64,000 bases of DNA. Origin: Roseibium porphyridii. Its GTDB lineage: Bacteria; Pseudomonadota; Alphaproteobacteria; Rhizobiales; Stappiaceae. Numbering within the stretch: the first letter of the stretch is position 1; every line of letters begins with the position of its first letter. Positions 53,812-63,307 of the stretch are shown here, in pieces. The position numbers were made by a program, and so were the translations under genes. The notes beneath the pieces were generated by a model. It worked only from the letters and a program-made list of their open reading frames with translations. It searched no databases and had not been told where the DNA came from. The DNA is taken from the NCBI RefSeq assembly GCF_026191725.2, contig NZ_CP120863.1, positions 786,001 through 850,000 of the forward strand, written 5' to 3'.

Positions 53812-54918
53812 TCAGACCTTGGCCCCTTTTTTTCCTGCACCAAGCACACCGGCGTTGGCGCTGTCCAGCGGCCAGCGCGGACGAGGTGAAAGCGCCATGT
53901 CGTCAACCGGACCGAGCTGCAGGCGTTCGATGCCGGCCCAGGCAATCATCGCTGCGTTGTCTGTGCATAGCGACATGGGTGGTGCCACGAAGCGGGCATT
54001 TGAAGCCTGGGCTGCCGAAAGCAGACTTTCGCGAATTTCCTGATTTGCAGCAACGCCACCGGCAACCACGATGACTGGTTCGGCGTCCGGGTGTTTTTCG
54101 CTGAAAAGCGCAAGAGCGGATTTGGTCCGGGTTGCAAGTACATCGGAAACGGAACGTTGAAAAGCCGCGCAAAGATCGGCGACCGTCTGGTCATCGATCG
54201 GTTCCAGTTTTTTGGCCTGTGTTCGCAGCGCGGTTTTCAAGCCCGCAAAGGACATATCCAGCCCTGGTCGGTCGAGCAGGGGGCGCGGCAACCTGAAACG
54301 GGTGACATCTCCCCGTTTTGCCATTTTCTCAACGTGAGGCCCTCCCGGGTAAGGAAGGCCGAGCAACTTGGCGGTCTTGTCGAAAGCTTCGCCAATCGCA
54401 TCGTCGATTGTGGTGCCAAGCCGTTCATAATCGCCAACACCACGGACAAGTAGAAACTGGCTATGGCCACCTGACACCAGGAGCAGCAGAAATGGAAACT
54501 CCAGATTGTCGGTCAATCGGGCGGTGAGCGCGTGCCCTTCCAGATGATTGATGCCAACCAGTGGTTTGTCGGCTGCCATGGCAATTGCCTTGGCGGTCAT
54601 GAAACCGACAATGACACCGCCGATCAGGCCGGGTCCGGCCGTTGCCGCAACAGCGTCGATGTCATCCCAGTCACAGCCGGCCTGTTGCATTGCCTCATCG
54701 ATGATCCGGTCGAGAATGTTGATATGGGCTCGCGCCGCGATTTCGGGAACAACGCCACCAAAGGCCGTATGTTCGTCAATCTGCGAGCGGATCGTATTCG
54801 ACAGGATTTTTCTGTCTCCCGGACCCGTTACGACCGCTGCGGCTGTTTCGTCGCAGCTGGTTTCGATTCCCAGAACGGTTAGTGTGGCCGTATTGTTGTT
54901 TTTCTTGACTGAAGTCAT
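53812..54918 (-). CDS. tsaD: tRNA threonylcarbamoyladenosine synthase component TsaD
   Basis: A 368-residue ASKHA-fold enzyme that transfers threonylcarbamoyl to A37 of ANN-decoding tRNAs, working with TsaB and TsaE encoded elsewhere. [14 protein letters not shown] binds [16 protein letters not shown] carries the two metal-binding His residues. [36 protein letters not shown] and [13 protein letters not shown] are complete. It diverges from hemC with a 95-base spacer, the usual alphaproteobacterial arrangement. Confidence 0.96.
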   Translation of the reverse strand: MTSVKKNNNTATLTVLGIETSCDETAAAVVTGPGDRKILSNTIRSQIDEHTAFGGVVPEIAARAHINILDRIIDEAMQQAGCDWDDIDAVAATAGPGLIGGVIVGFMTAKAIAMAADKPLVGINHLEGHALTARLTDNLEFPFLLLLVSGGHSQFLLVRGVGDYERLGTTIDDAIGEAFDKTAKLLGLPYPGGPHVEKMAKRGDVTRFRLPRPLLDRPGLDMSFAGLKTALRTQAKKLEPIDDQTVADLCAAFQRSVSDVLATRTKSALALFSEKHPDAEPVIVVAGGVAANQEIRESLLSAAQASNARFVAPPMSLCTDNAAMIAWAGIERLQLGPVDDMALSPRPRWPLDSANAGVLGAGKKGAKV

Positions 54919-55013
54919 TGGTTTTTCAGCTGCGGCCTGTGATAGGTCATTCGATCAGACAAAATAACGTGCCCTGCGACGGAATGCCGGGCGTAACATC
55001 TGGACGGTAAATC

Positions 55014-55940
55014 TTGCAAACAAATCCTTTGCGCATTGGAACCCGAGGAAGCGCGTTGGCGTTGGCACAGGCACACGAGACCCGTGAAAGGCTCATGACG
55101 GCGCACGGGCTTGGTGAAGATGCTTTTGAGATCGTCGTAATCAAGACTTCAGGCGACAAGATCCAGGACAGGCCGCTGTCAGAAGTGGGGGGAAAGGGCC
55201 TCTTTACCAAGGAAATCGAGGAAGCATTGCTTGACGGGCGGATCGATATCGCCGTGCATTCTTCCAAGGATATGCCGACCGTGTTGCCCGACGGGCTGGC
55301 TTTGACGGCGTTCCTGCCTCGCGAAGATGTGCGAGATGCGTTTTTGTCGCCAAAGGCCGAAACCCTCACCGATTTGCCGCAAGGAGCTGTGGTTGGATCG
55401 AGTTCCTTGCGCCGTCAGGCCATGATCAAGCGGCTGCGGCCGGACCTGGAAGTGGTGATGTATCGCGGCAATCTGCAAACGCGACTGCGCAAACTGGCGG
55501 AAGGCGCAGTCGATGCGACGCTGCTTGCAGCAGCCGGCTTGAGACGGCTAGGGCTTGAGAAAGAGATCACCAGCCTTCTGGAAACCGATGAATTTCTGCC
55601 TGCTGTCGGACAGGGTGCAATCTGCATAGAAAGCCGTGAGGGAGACGAGGCAACGCTTGCCATGCTGGCCGCGATCCATGACCCGGAAACACAACACCGG
55701 CTGGATGCTGAACGGGCTTTCCTGGCCGTTCTTGACGGGTCCTGCCGGACGCCGATTGGCGGACTTGCCATGATTGCCGATGGGGTTATGCATTTCAAAG
55801 GCGTTGTGCTGAAGCCGGATGGTTCCGAGATGCATGAGACAACGAACGAAGGCAACGTGTCGGACGCTGTTGAAATCGGCCGGACTGCCGGGGAAGCGTT
55901 GAAAGCCAAAATGGGCCCCGGTTTTCTGGCGGATCACTAA
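55014..55940 (+). CDS. hemC: Porphobilinogen deaminase (hydroxymethylbilane synthase)
   Basis: A 308-residue heme-pathway enzyme polymerising four porphobilinogens. [39 protein letters not shown] (catalytic Asp region), [23 protein letters not shown] and the dipyrromethane-binding Cys in [11 protein letters not shown] (near residue 245) are all present. No ATG fits. TTG at 55014 is used. It is followed within seven bases by hemD and then by mic60 and hemY. Confidence 0.95.
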   Translation: MQTNPLRIGTRGSALALAQAHETRERLMTAHGLGEDAFEIVVIKTSGDKIQDRPLSEVGGKGLFTKEIEEALLDGRIDIAVHSSKDMPTVLPDGLALTAFLPREDVRDAFLSPKAETLTDLPQGAVVGSSSLRRQAMIKRLRPDLEVVMYRGNLQTRLRKLAEGAVDATLLAAAGLRRLGLEKEITSLLETDEFLPAVGQGAICIESREGDEATLAMLAAIHDPETQHRLDAERAFLAVLDGSCRTPIGGLAMIADGVMHFKGVVLKPDGSEMHETTNEGNVSDAVEIGRTAGEALKAKMGPGFLADH

Positions 55941-55947
55941 CAGGGCG

Positions 55948-56664
55948 ATGCGGTTTCTGGTAACACGCCCTCAACCGGATTGCAGACGAACCGCAGACAA
56001 ATTGCGGGCTGCAGGACATTTTGCCGTGGAGGCTCCGCTACTGGAGTTTCGCTCGTGTCCGCCTGCATCGTTCGGCTTGCAGACGGTTGCTGCACTTGCC
56101 GTAACAAGCCGCCGCTCCGTTACGGTTCTATCTCACCACACAGAAATTGAGCTGCTACGCAAACTCACTGTGTTTGCTGTGGGTGAGGCCACTGCTGGAG
56201 CTTGCCGTTTTGCTGGATTTGAACGTGTCTTCACTGCCGGTGGAGATCTTGAAGCGCTCGCGAATTTGGTTTGTAGACACAAGGCAGAGATTTCCGGTCG
56301 GCAACTGCTTTATCCAGCTGCTGCCGACCGAGCGGGAGACCTCGTCGGATTGCTGGCCAAGATGGACATCGAGTGCCGTCTTTCAGTTGTTTATGCCATG
56401 GAGCCGGTGGCAGGTTTTCCGGTCGATGCACTCAGTGCCGTCAGGCAGAGGCGTACGGATCGCATTCTCGTATATTCGAGGCGAACTGCAGAAGTGCTGC
56501 AAGACCTGATCGTATCGGAAGGTCTTGAACACAATTTTTCCGGTTTGCCGGTTTACGCCATTTCGCAGCAGGCTGCAGAGCCAATCTCTAAGATCATGAA
56601 GGTGCATGTCGCGGACGCACCAAATGAAAAAGCCCTGCTGGATCTGGCGTTAGCGGAGTGTTAA
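55948..56664 (+). CDS. hemD: Uroporphyrinogen-III synthase
   Basis: A 238-residue two-domain enzyme that cyclises hydroxymethylbilane with ring D inversion. Sequence conservation in this family is low. The N-terminal FLVTRPQPDCRRTADKLRAAGHFAVEAPLLEF, the central FAVGEATAGACRFAGF, LLYPAAADRAGDL and the late VYAISQQAAEPI identify it. Its location right after hemC confirms the assignment. It starts seven bases after the hemC stop. Confidence 0.9.
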   Translation: MRFLVTRPQPDCRRTADKLRAAGHFAVEAPLLEFRSCPPASFGLQTVAALAVTSRRSVTVLSHHTEIELLRKLTVFAVGEATAGACRFAGFERVFTAGGDLEALANLVCRHKAEISGRQLLYPAAADRAGDLVGLLAKMDIECRLSVVYAMEPVAGFPVDALSAVRQRRTDRILVYSRRTAEVLQDLIVSEGLEHNFSGLPVYAISQQAAEPISKIMKVHVADAPNEKALLDLALAEC

Positions 56665-56784
56665 CCAGATCCGGGAGAGTCGTTCTTTTGCAGCGCGCAA
56701 AAGACTTTGGCGCAGTGGTACCGCTTCGCAAAGAGGTGTGTATAGTGAAGATCTTGGAACCGATTGGGTTCAGGAGGAATCGAA

Positions 56785-58740
56785 ATGGCGACGGACAAGA
56801 AATCTTCTGACGGGACATCCTCTTCAGGCGGAAGCGGGTCCAAAGGCGATGGCGCTGCCGGGGAAAAAGGCGCTGCCAAATCCTCTTCAGGTAGCACAAG
56901 CGCGTCCTCAGCTGGTTCGAAGCGTCCGGTGACCATTGATCTAAAGGCCGAAAAAGTGGATGCCAAATCCGCAGGAAGCACGTCTGCAGCGCCAAAGAGC
57001 GGTGCAGCCGGGAGCACATCGCCGACAAGCCCTAAGTCAAGCAGCGGCGGTACTTCGGGTGCGACGTCTTCTGCGGCCAAATACGGAACCTCTGCGTCCT
57101 CTGCAGCTGGATCCAAAGGCGCGAAACCGGGCAGTTCCACAGCAGGATCTTCTCATAGTTCACCCAAAGGCGGGACGACGTCCGCGAGCGTGCCGTCTTC
57201 AGGTTCAAGTTCGGCTTCCAAGCCTTCGACTGGCTCAACGGCAACGAAACCTTCCAAACCGGCAAGTGGCACGTCTACCGGTGCGAGCCGCAGCAGCTCC
57301 TCGACCAGTTCTTCGCAGGCAACCGGTTCCACAACGTTTTCAAGTCCACCAGCAGCGGAAGACCGCGGCGGTGTCGGCGCATTCGGTGTTCTGATTGCTG
57401 CCGTGATCGGTGGCATCATCGTGCTCGGCGGTGGTTTCGGGCTTCACCAGGCCGGCATTTTGAAGTTGACGCCCGAGCAGGATCAGCAGGTTGCCGGTGC
57501 GTTGTCGGCAGCGGAAAGCAAGATCGCAGATCTGGAACAGAAGCTTGGCGAGATCACGTCGAGCGCTGCCGGGTCCGATGCGGGCGGTGCCCTGTCAGCG
57601 CTCGAGGGTAAAGTTGCCGCGCTTGAAGGCAAGCTCGAGGACGCAGTATCGGCGACATCCACCGATGCCGGGTCAGCAGTCGATGCGCTCAAGCAGGAGC
57701 TTGAGGGTCTGAAAAGCGAAGTGGCTTCTGTCAGCGCTGTTGGCGGTGGGGGCGCTGCTGTTGATCTGACACCCCTGCAGGATCGTGTGTCGGCATTGGA
57801 GAATTCCCCAAGCGGTTCGTCACCGGTCGACGTCAAGCCAATTGAAGACCGTCTTGAGAAGCTGGAAGCAGCAACAAGCTCGTCATCTTCCGAGGCGGAA
57901 AAACTGTCCGGATCAGTGTCCGGTCTGGACACTCAATTGGGTGAACTGAAGTTGTCGCTGGGTGAATTGCAGACACAGCTGGATAACACTGCGGCGACAG
58001 CCAAGGCCGCTCAAACCGCCGTCTCCACGTCCGACGTTTCGTTGAAGACCCTTGCCGATAGCCAGGCGCGCGCAACGGAAACACTGTCCAGCCTTTCGGC
58101 GGACATCAAGTCAGTCGGCAGTGCGAACAATTCGGCAATGGAAACCATCAGATCTGAACTGGAAGCGATGTCCAAGCGTCTTGCCGCGGTCGAAGCCACC
58201 ATGGGAGATGCCACGGCCCGTGAAGTTGCCGCCCGTGCACTTTCTGTGTCAGCTTTGAAATCAGCCGTCGATTCCGGTCGTCCCTATGAAACCGAGCTGG
58301 CGGCAGTGAAGGCCGGCTTGCCGTCGGATATTGATCTGAATGCGCTTGAGGCACATGCGTCAAAAGGGGTTGAGCCGGTTGCTGTTCTTATTGCCCAGTT
58401 CCCACCTGTCTCGCAAAAGATCTACCAGACATTTGCAGAACCGGACCGCACCGGCGACGTGATTGACAACCTCCTGTCCAGCGCCAGATCGATCGTCAGT
58501 GTGCGCGGCCTTGGTGACGGAGAGGGGAGTGGGCCAGAGGCTGCATTGCACAGGATGGATACTGCGGTCAGCCAGGGCGATCTGAAAGCGGCAATAGCTG
58601 CATATCAGGAGCTACCTGCTGATGCTCAGTCCGTAGCGGCAACCTGGGTGGCACGGGCTCAGGCCCGTGTTGAAGTCGATGACCTGACCAACAAAGCCTC
58701 AGAGGAAGTGCTCAATGCGCTTGCCAACAAAGAAAGCTGA
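56785..58740 (+). CDS. Mitofilin-domain membrane protein, alphaproteobacterial Mic60
   Basis: A 651-residue protein. The first 195 residues are an unusually long Ser/Gly/Ala/Thr/Lys low-complexity cytoplasmic tail. One transmembrane helix follows (GVGAFGVLIAAVIGGIIVLGG, about residues 200-222), then a periplasmic coiled-coil region with regular heptads (240-490) and a C-terminal mitofilin signature region (ARALSVSALKSAVDSGRPYETELAAV onward). Mic60 shapes intracytoplasmic membranes in alphaproteobacteria and cristae in mitochondria. Its position between hemD and hemY is a known alphaproteobacterial context. AGGAGG lies six to seven bases before the ATG. Confidence 0.88.
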   Translation: MATDKKSSDGTSSSGGSGSKGDGAAGEKGAAKSSSGSTSASSAGSKRPVTIDLKAEKVDAKSAGSTSAAPKSGAAGSTSPTSPKSSSGGTSGATSSAAKYGTSASSAAGSKGAKPGSSTAGSSHSSPKGGTTSASVPSSGSSSASKPSTGSTATKPSKPASGTSTGASRSSSSTSSSQATGSTTFSSPPAAEDRGGVGAFGVLIAAVIGGIIVLGGGFGLHQAGILKLTPEQDQQVAGALSAAESKIADLEQKLGEITSSAAGSDAGGALSALEGKVAALEGKLEDAVSATSTDAGSAVDALKQELEGLKSEVASVSAVGGGGAAVDLTPLQDRVSALENSPSGSSPVDVKPIEDRLEKLEAATSSSSSEAEKLSGSVSGLDTQLGELKLSLGELQTQLDNTAATAKAAQTAVSTSDVSLKTLADSQARATETLSSLSADIKSVGSANNSAMETIRSELEAMSKRLAAVEATMGDATAREVAARALSVSALKSAVDSGRPYETELAAVKAGLPSDIDLNALEAHASKGVEPVAVLIAQFPPVSQKIYQTFAEPDRTGDVIDNLLSSARSIVSVRGLGDGEGSGPEAALHRMDTAVSQGDLKAAIAAYQELPADAQSVAATWVARAQARVEVDDLTNKASEEVLNALANKES

Positions 58741-58812
58741 CCGGCAGCTGCTGCTTGCCGGAATAAACGATACACGACCGGTTTCGACCGATAATCCTCG
58801 GGAGCGACTTTC

Positions 58813-60738
58813 ATGATTCGGGTCCTCGGCTTTTTCATAATTGTGTTTCTCGTCGCATTGGGCTTTGCGTGGCTCGCGGATGTGCCGGGGATGGTATCCA
58901 TCCAGTGGACAAGCCCGGACCCTGAAAGGGTTCCGATCGTTTGGCAACAGACACCAGCGGTCGCAGCTGTCGTGGTGGGTGTGCTTCTGGCAGTCTTCCT
59001 TCTTGCTGTCTGGATCATCCGCGTGATCCTCAAATCGCCTGTCATTGCGAGCCGCTTCTTTCAGCGCAGGCGCAAGGACAAGGGCTACAGCGCGTTGTCT
59101 CAAGGTCTTATTGCGCTTGGGACCGGCAACGCGAAACTGGCGCGCCGTTTCGGCGTCGATGCCGATAAACTTCTTTCTGAGGAGCCGGCGACGAAGCTCT
59201 TGCTTGCCCAAACCGCACAATTGGCCGGTAAGGATGACGAGGCACGGCTGCGGTTCGAAGCCATGTTGGACGATCCGTCGACAAAAGCACTTGGGCTGCA
59301 TGGGCTCTTCGTGGAAGCCGAACGCCACAGAGAACCGATTGCAGCACGTCACTATGCTGAGGAAGCCGCGAAGACATCACCTGGACTGGAGTGGGCCGGC
59401 AAGGCTGTACTTGGCTATCAGGCCGTTGCTCATCATTGGGACGAAGCGTTGAAGACCCTGGAGCGCAACTATGCTGCGAAGTTGATGGACAAGAAGACGT
59501 ATCGGCGTCAGCGCGCCGTCATCCTGACCGCGCTTGCCCAGAAGCTTGAAGATGGTGAACCCGAACGGGCATATTCCCTGGCCAAGGAAGCGCACGGACT
59601 TGCATTGGATCTTGTGCCTGCTTCGGTTCTGACATCGCGCCTCGCGACGCGGCGGGGCGATATTCGTAAGGCCTCAAAGGTTTTGGAGGCGACCTGGCGC
59701 CTGTTTCCGCACCCAGATCTTGCCGAGACATATGCCCATGTACGCACGGGTGACTCAGCTGTAGATCGGCTCAAGCGCGTGAAGGCGTTGTCGGCTCAAC
59801 GCGCCAACACGCCCGAAGGCGCCATGGCCATTGCCAAGGCCGCAATGGAAGCGCGTGAGTTCGAAGAAGCCCGCAAGCAGCTGAAGAAGGCTCTCCAGAG
59901 TGAACCGACCCGCAAGGCGTTTCTTGCCATGGCGGAACTTGAAGAGACCGAAAGCGGCGACAAGGGCCGCATGCGCGACTGGTTGGCGCGTGCCGTCAAT
60001 GCACCGATGGACAAGGCCTGGGTTGCCGACGGCATCGTTTCTGCCGACTGGCAGGCTGTCTCGCCGGTCACCGGACGGTTGGACGCATTCGAATGGACCA
60101 CGACCGGAAACTTCGGTGAAGAAGCGGGCGATGTTCTTGAGGATAGCCTGTTCGAGGCACCTGCACTGGCGCCCGCGGCGTCGATGGCAGACTCTGAACC
60201 TGTTTCACCGCCGGTTGAAATTGTCTCAGAAACGGCCGCCGTGGATCTTGAAGCTGAGCCCGTTTCCAAAGACAGCCAGTTTGCCGGCGCATCAACGCAA
60301 GCTGACAATAGTGCGGAAGCAACCGCAGATGTTTCGTCGGGTGAAAAAGCAAAGGCCGGAAAACAGGGCTACGAAGGCACGACAGACGATGTCAAATATA
60401 GTCCGGCTTTGAAGGATCTTCCTGAAGCAACGTCCTCTGCCGCGGCACCGGCGCCTTCTGCGAGCAAATCTGAAGAACCAAAGGCACCGGAAAAATCCGA
60501 TGACAAAGCAGGTGCTGGCGCAGAAGACGACAATAAGAAGGTTGTTGCGGTCGATGCCGATGCAACCGAAGAGCCCGAAAAGCCCAAGGCGGATGCGGCC
60601 GAGCCAGATCTGGACAAGGAAGACCTCAATCGGCCTATCGAGTTTCCGTTGTCCAGAATGCCGGATGATCCCGGTCCTGATGATGATGACGACGACAAAA
60701 AGGCGGCCAAGACCACGCGACCCCGGTTTTTCAACTAA
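58813..60738 (+). CDS. hemY: HemY-type TPR membrane protein
   Basis: A 641-residue inner-membrane protein. Two transmembrane helices lie at residues 3-25 and 43-68. The HemY N-terminal domain (IASRFFQRRRKDKGYSALSQGLIALGTGNAKLARR) and about eight TPR-like helical pairs extend to residue 430. The last 200 residues are acidic, Ala/Pro/Glu/Lys-rich and probably disordered, longer than in E. coli HemY. The protein is linked to heme synthesis or coproporphyrin handling by genetic context, and its biochemical role is unsettled. Last gene of the hemC-hemD-mic60-hemY series. Confidence 0.9.
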   Translation: MIRVLGFFIIVFLVALGFAWLADVPGMVSIQWTSPDPERVPIVWQQTPAVAAVVVGVLLAVFLLAVWIIRVILKSPVIASRFFQRRRKDKGYSALSQGLIALGTGNAKLARRFGVDADKLLSEEPATKLLLAQTAQLAGKDDEARLRFEAMLDDPSTKALGLHGLFVEAERHREPIAARHYAEEAAKTSPGLEWAGKAVLGYQAVAHHWDEALKTLERNYAAKLMDKKTYRRQRAVILTALAQKLEDGEPERAYSLAKEAHGLALDLVPASVLTSRLATRRGDIRKASKVLEATWRLFPHPDLAETYAHVRTGDSAVDRLKRVKALSAQRANTPEGAMAIAKAAMEAREFEEARKQLKKALQSEPTRKAFLAMAELEETESGDKGRMRDWLARAVNAPMDKAWVADGIVSADWQAVSPVTGRLDAFEWTTTGNFGEEAGDVLEDSLFEAPALAPAASMADSEPVSPPVEIVSETAAVDLEAEPVSKDSQFAGASTQADNSAEATADVSSGEKAKAGKQGYEGTTDDVKYSPALKDLPEATSSAAAPAPSASKSEEPKAPEKSDDKAGAGAEDDNKKVVAVDADATEEPEKPKADAAEPDLDKEDLNRPIEFPLSRMPDDPGPDDDDDDKKAAKTTRPRFFN

Positions 60739-60956
60739 ACTCCGGGCTCGCTGATCAATTGCCTGATTTGTCTGTTGGCCTCAGGTTTTTTTCAGCAGAC
60801 TTCACAGTCCCGGCGCTTTTCGGGAAGATGTGATGATCCGGAAAAGAGCTGGTTTTAGGCTCTTGCATATGATGCCAAGCTCCGGTAATTAGCGGCCCAC
60901 CCGAGGAAATCGGGTGCGATCGCGCAATGCGCGCGGCTTGTTGGTTGCAAGCAAGT

Positions 60957-61032
60957 GCTGCTGTAGCTCAGTTGGTAGAGCACGTCATTCGTAATGATGG
61001 GGTCGGGGGTTCGAGTCCCTTCAGCAGCACCA
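60957..61032 (+). tRNA. tRNA-Thr (anticodon CGT)
   Basis: A 76-base cloverleaf with encoded CCA. Acceptor GCTGCTG pairs with CAGCAGC, discriminator A. The D arm is GCTCAGTTGGTAGAGC. The anticodon stem CGTCA/TGATG carries loop TTCGTAA, giving anticodon CGT, which reads ACG. The T arm has loop TTCGAGT with two G-T pairs in its stem. No terminator, integrase or attachment repeat is seen next to it. Confidence 0.95.
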
Positions 61033-61207
61033 GATTTCCACATGCTTAGTCCGAAGATTTTGGTAACGGTCTGTGCCGGAGACACGAGCTTTGAGCTCGA
61101 GCTGAAAAATGTCGTTATTTGTCAAAGAGAAGTGCCTGCAGGGGCCAAGAAATCGTGCGCCAAGGGGCGTGTCTTGCATGTTGTCCGTGCGCCGGGCAGT
61201 ATCGAGT

Positions 61208-62014
61208 ATGATTTGTCGACGGGAAAGACGCTGGTGCCGACTGTCCTTGCTCGTCCTTGGTCTTGCTTGTTTGCTTGGCAAGACCCCGGCAAACGCTTCC
61301 GACAGCCTGACGCTTTATATGTACTACCTCCCGCATCGCCTGACGGAAGACAGTGGCAGACAATATGATCGTTTTCTGGAGGTTTTGTTCGATCGAACAG
61401 GATTGGCGATAGAACGGAAGTCGGCACCTTTGCTGCGTGCAAGCAACCTGTTCAGACAGGACCAGCAATCCTGCATCTTTCCGTCAAACATTCGTGCACT
61501 CAAACTGGACACGGTAGCCTCGAGGTTTGGAACGTCCGACACAGTGGATATCGTCTCCTTGCGGCTTTATACGGCAAAGCGACAAGCAACTGGAGCAGCG
61601 CTTGCTGATTTCCGGCCTGAACGTGTTGGCTATATTCGTGGTTCGGGTGCGGTGCATTTTCTTGGAGAAAACTCCGACCAGTATGTTCCGATCGCCTCTG
61701 AGGAACAATTGATCAGGATGCTGGAGCTGGACCGGATTGACGCTTTTCTGGGACACCATCCGGATACTGCCCTTGCTTTGGAAGATCTTGACAGGCCGGA
61801 TGCGCTGCATGTCAGTCCGGTTGCGCCGGATACGTTGAGATTTCCCATTACGTTCGTTTGCCATGACAGCGCGGTCAGCAGAGCGTTTTTGAAGACAGTC
61901 AATTCAGAAATTGCACGAATGCACGCGTCCGGTGTGACCCGTGACATCTTTGGAAAACACGCAGAATTTGAACAGCCTGACGAACACACGGAAGAGGTTC
62001 CGCTCACTGAGTGA
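61208..62014 (+). CDS. Periplasmic substrate-binding protein, family 3-like
   Basis: A 268-residue protein with a signal peptide (RLSLLVLGLACLLG, cleavage near PANA-S). The mature sequence has the pattern of polar amino-acid-type binding domains used as sensors: LTLYMYYLPHRL, an early LFRQDQQSCIFPSNI, RVGYIRGSGAVHFL, RMLELDRIDAFLGHHPDTAL and FPITFVCHDSAVSRAFLKTVN. No ABC permease or ATPase is adjacent, so it may be a stand-alone binding protein or lost from an operon. The start could also be the ATG at 61178. Ligand unknown. Confidence 0.72.
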   Translation: MICRRERRWCRLSLLVLGLACLLGKTPANASDSLTLYMYYLPHRLTEDSGRQYDRFLEVLFDRTGLAIERKSAPLLRASNLFRQDQQSCIFPSNIRALKLDTVASRFGTSDTVDIVSLRLYTAKRQATGAALADFRPERVGYIRGSGAVHFLGENSDQYVPIASEEQLIRMLELDRIDAFLGHHPDTALALEDLDRPDALHVSPVAPDTLRFPITFVCHDSAVSRAFLKTVNSEIARMHASGVTRDIFGKHAEFEQPDEHTEEVPLTE

Positions 62015-62299
62015 ACAGTGTGTGCGGCAACCGAGGGTATGTCCAGCCTTGGTAATAATCGAGTTTTTTGTCGTACAAATTGAAGAAGTTTTCTCGCAAA
62101 TAAGAAAATATTCTATATTTTTCAATCCGCTCATCCATTTAGAACGTGTATTCGATTAGTATATCTTAGGTTGTAATTTGTGCTTAGGATTGAGTAACTG
62201 AAAATATACAATTGTTCAGCTATTTTAATTGTCAAATTCGACAGGTCCGCAAGGTGCGGATGACTGAGCATGTAAAGGTAATAGACATTGCTTCACAAA

Positions 62300-63109
62300 A
62301 TGATCCGCATTTTGGTCGCTGATGCCAGCTCTATTGCCCGTGATGTGGTTAATGATGGCATCAACGTTCACCGTTCCAAACGGTATATCGAGGTCGACAT
62401 CGTCAACAACGGGCTGGCTGCACTTGAGGTCCTCAAGCAAAAACAGATCGATCTTGCTTTCATCGATGTCAATCTGCCGGGCCTGAGCGGACCGGAAGTG
62501 GTTGCTTCAATAAGGGGTACGAAGTCCGACAAATGTCTTGTTGTGGCCATGTCCAACAGTCTGGACGAGCAGGCCGAAGTCAGTTTGCGGCGAAACAGCG
62601 CTTACCATTTTCTGAAGAAGCCATTTCATCAGGATGACGTATCCAACCTCGTTGCGACTCAAATCAAGATGGGGACCGCCTGTCCGATCCTGATTGTCGA
62701 TGATTCCGCGACGATGCGAAAAATGACGTGCAAGATCCTGGAAGGCAGTCGTTTCAGCTTCGACATTTCAGAAGCAGATGGCGCACAGTCAGCGATCAAA
62801 GCGATGAGATCCGGCAAATTCAAATTGGTGCTGACGGACTTTCACATGCCAGGTGCCGACGGGCTTGAGCTTGCCGGATCTATTCGCGATCTGTCCAGCA
62901 AAGTCGGTGTCTACATGATGTCGACCAACGAGACATCTTACCTGCAAAGATCTGCGGCCTTCGTCGGCATCTCCGGTTTCCTGCAGAAGCCCTTCACGCC
63001 CGAAGATATTGACAGTGTCATGCATCGATTCTTGCAAATCGACGCGCCAAAATTTGGAAAGTCGCGCGGGATGTTCAGTTTCGACGAACCTGAGATGAAA
63101 GCGTCCTGA
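62300..63109 (+). CDS. Tandem receiver-domain protein (REC-REC)
   Basis: A 269-residue two-component signalling protein with two receiver domains and no output domain. The first (1-120) has phospho-acceptor FIDVNLPG and KKPF but only one of the usual two acidic pocket residues (VADASS). The second (125-245) is complete: ILIVDDSATMRK, LTDFHMPGADG, MMSTNE and LQKPF. Likely a phospho-relay or response-tuning protein. The partner kinase is not here. An upstream TTG at 62288 is a possible start. The AT-rich 270 bases before it hold no gene. Confidence 0.85.
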   Translation: MIRILVADASSIARDVVNDGINVHRSKRYIEVDIVNNGLAALEVLKQKQIDLAFIDVNLPGLSGPEVVASIRGTKSDKCLVVAMSNSLDEQAEVSLRRNSAYHFLKKPFHQDDVSNLVATQIKMGTACPILIVDDSATMRKMTCKILEGSRFSFDISEADGAQSAIKAMRSGKFKLVLTDFHMPGADGLELAGSIRDLSSKVGVYMMSTNETSYLQRSAAFVGISGFLQKPFTPEDIDSVMHRFLQIDAPKFGKSRGMFSFDEPEMKAS

Positions 63110-63307
63110 CCCTTTCTCAGACCAACAATCTTCTGAATTCAAACGACATTTATTGATTTTGGAATTGTGGTGTTCACCAGTTCCCGCGATTGGTTTTGGA
63201 TAGCTTTTCCTGAATGTTGATTTGGAAACCAACTATTGATTCAATAGAAGAATCAGTAAGTCTTCCAGCTTAAATCAGTTTCACTGTCTGGCAACGTGGA
63301 GAACGGG

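Noticed and set aside
60957..61207. tRNA-Thr as an integration site for a mobile element
   Set aside because: No integrase, no direct repeat of the tRNA 3' end and no mobility genes are present in the 3 kb downstream.
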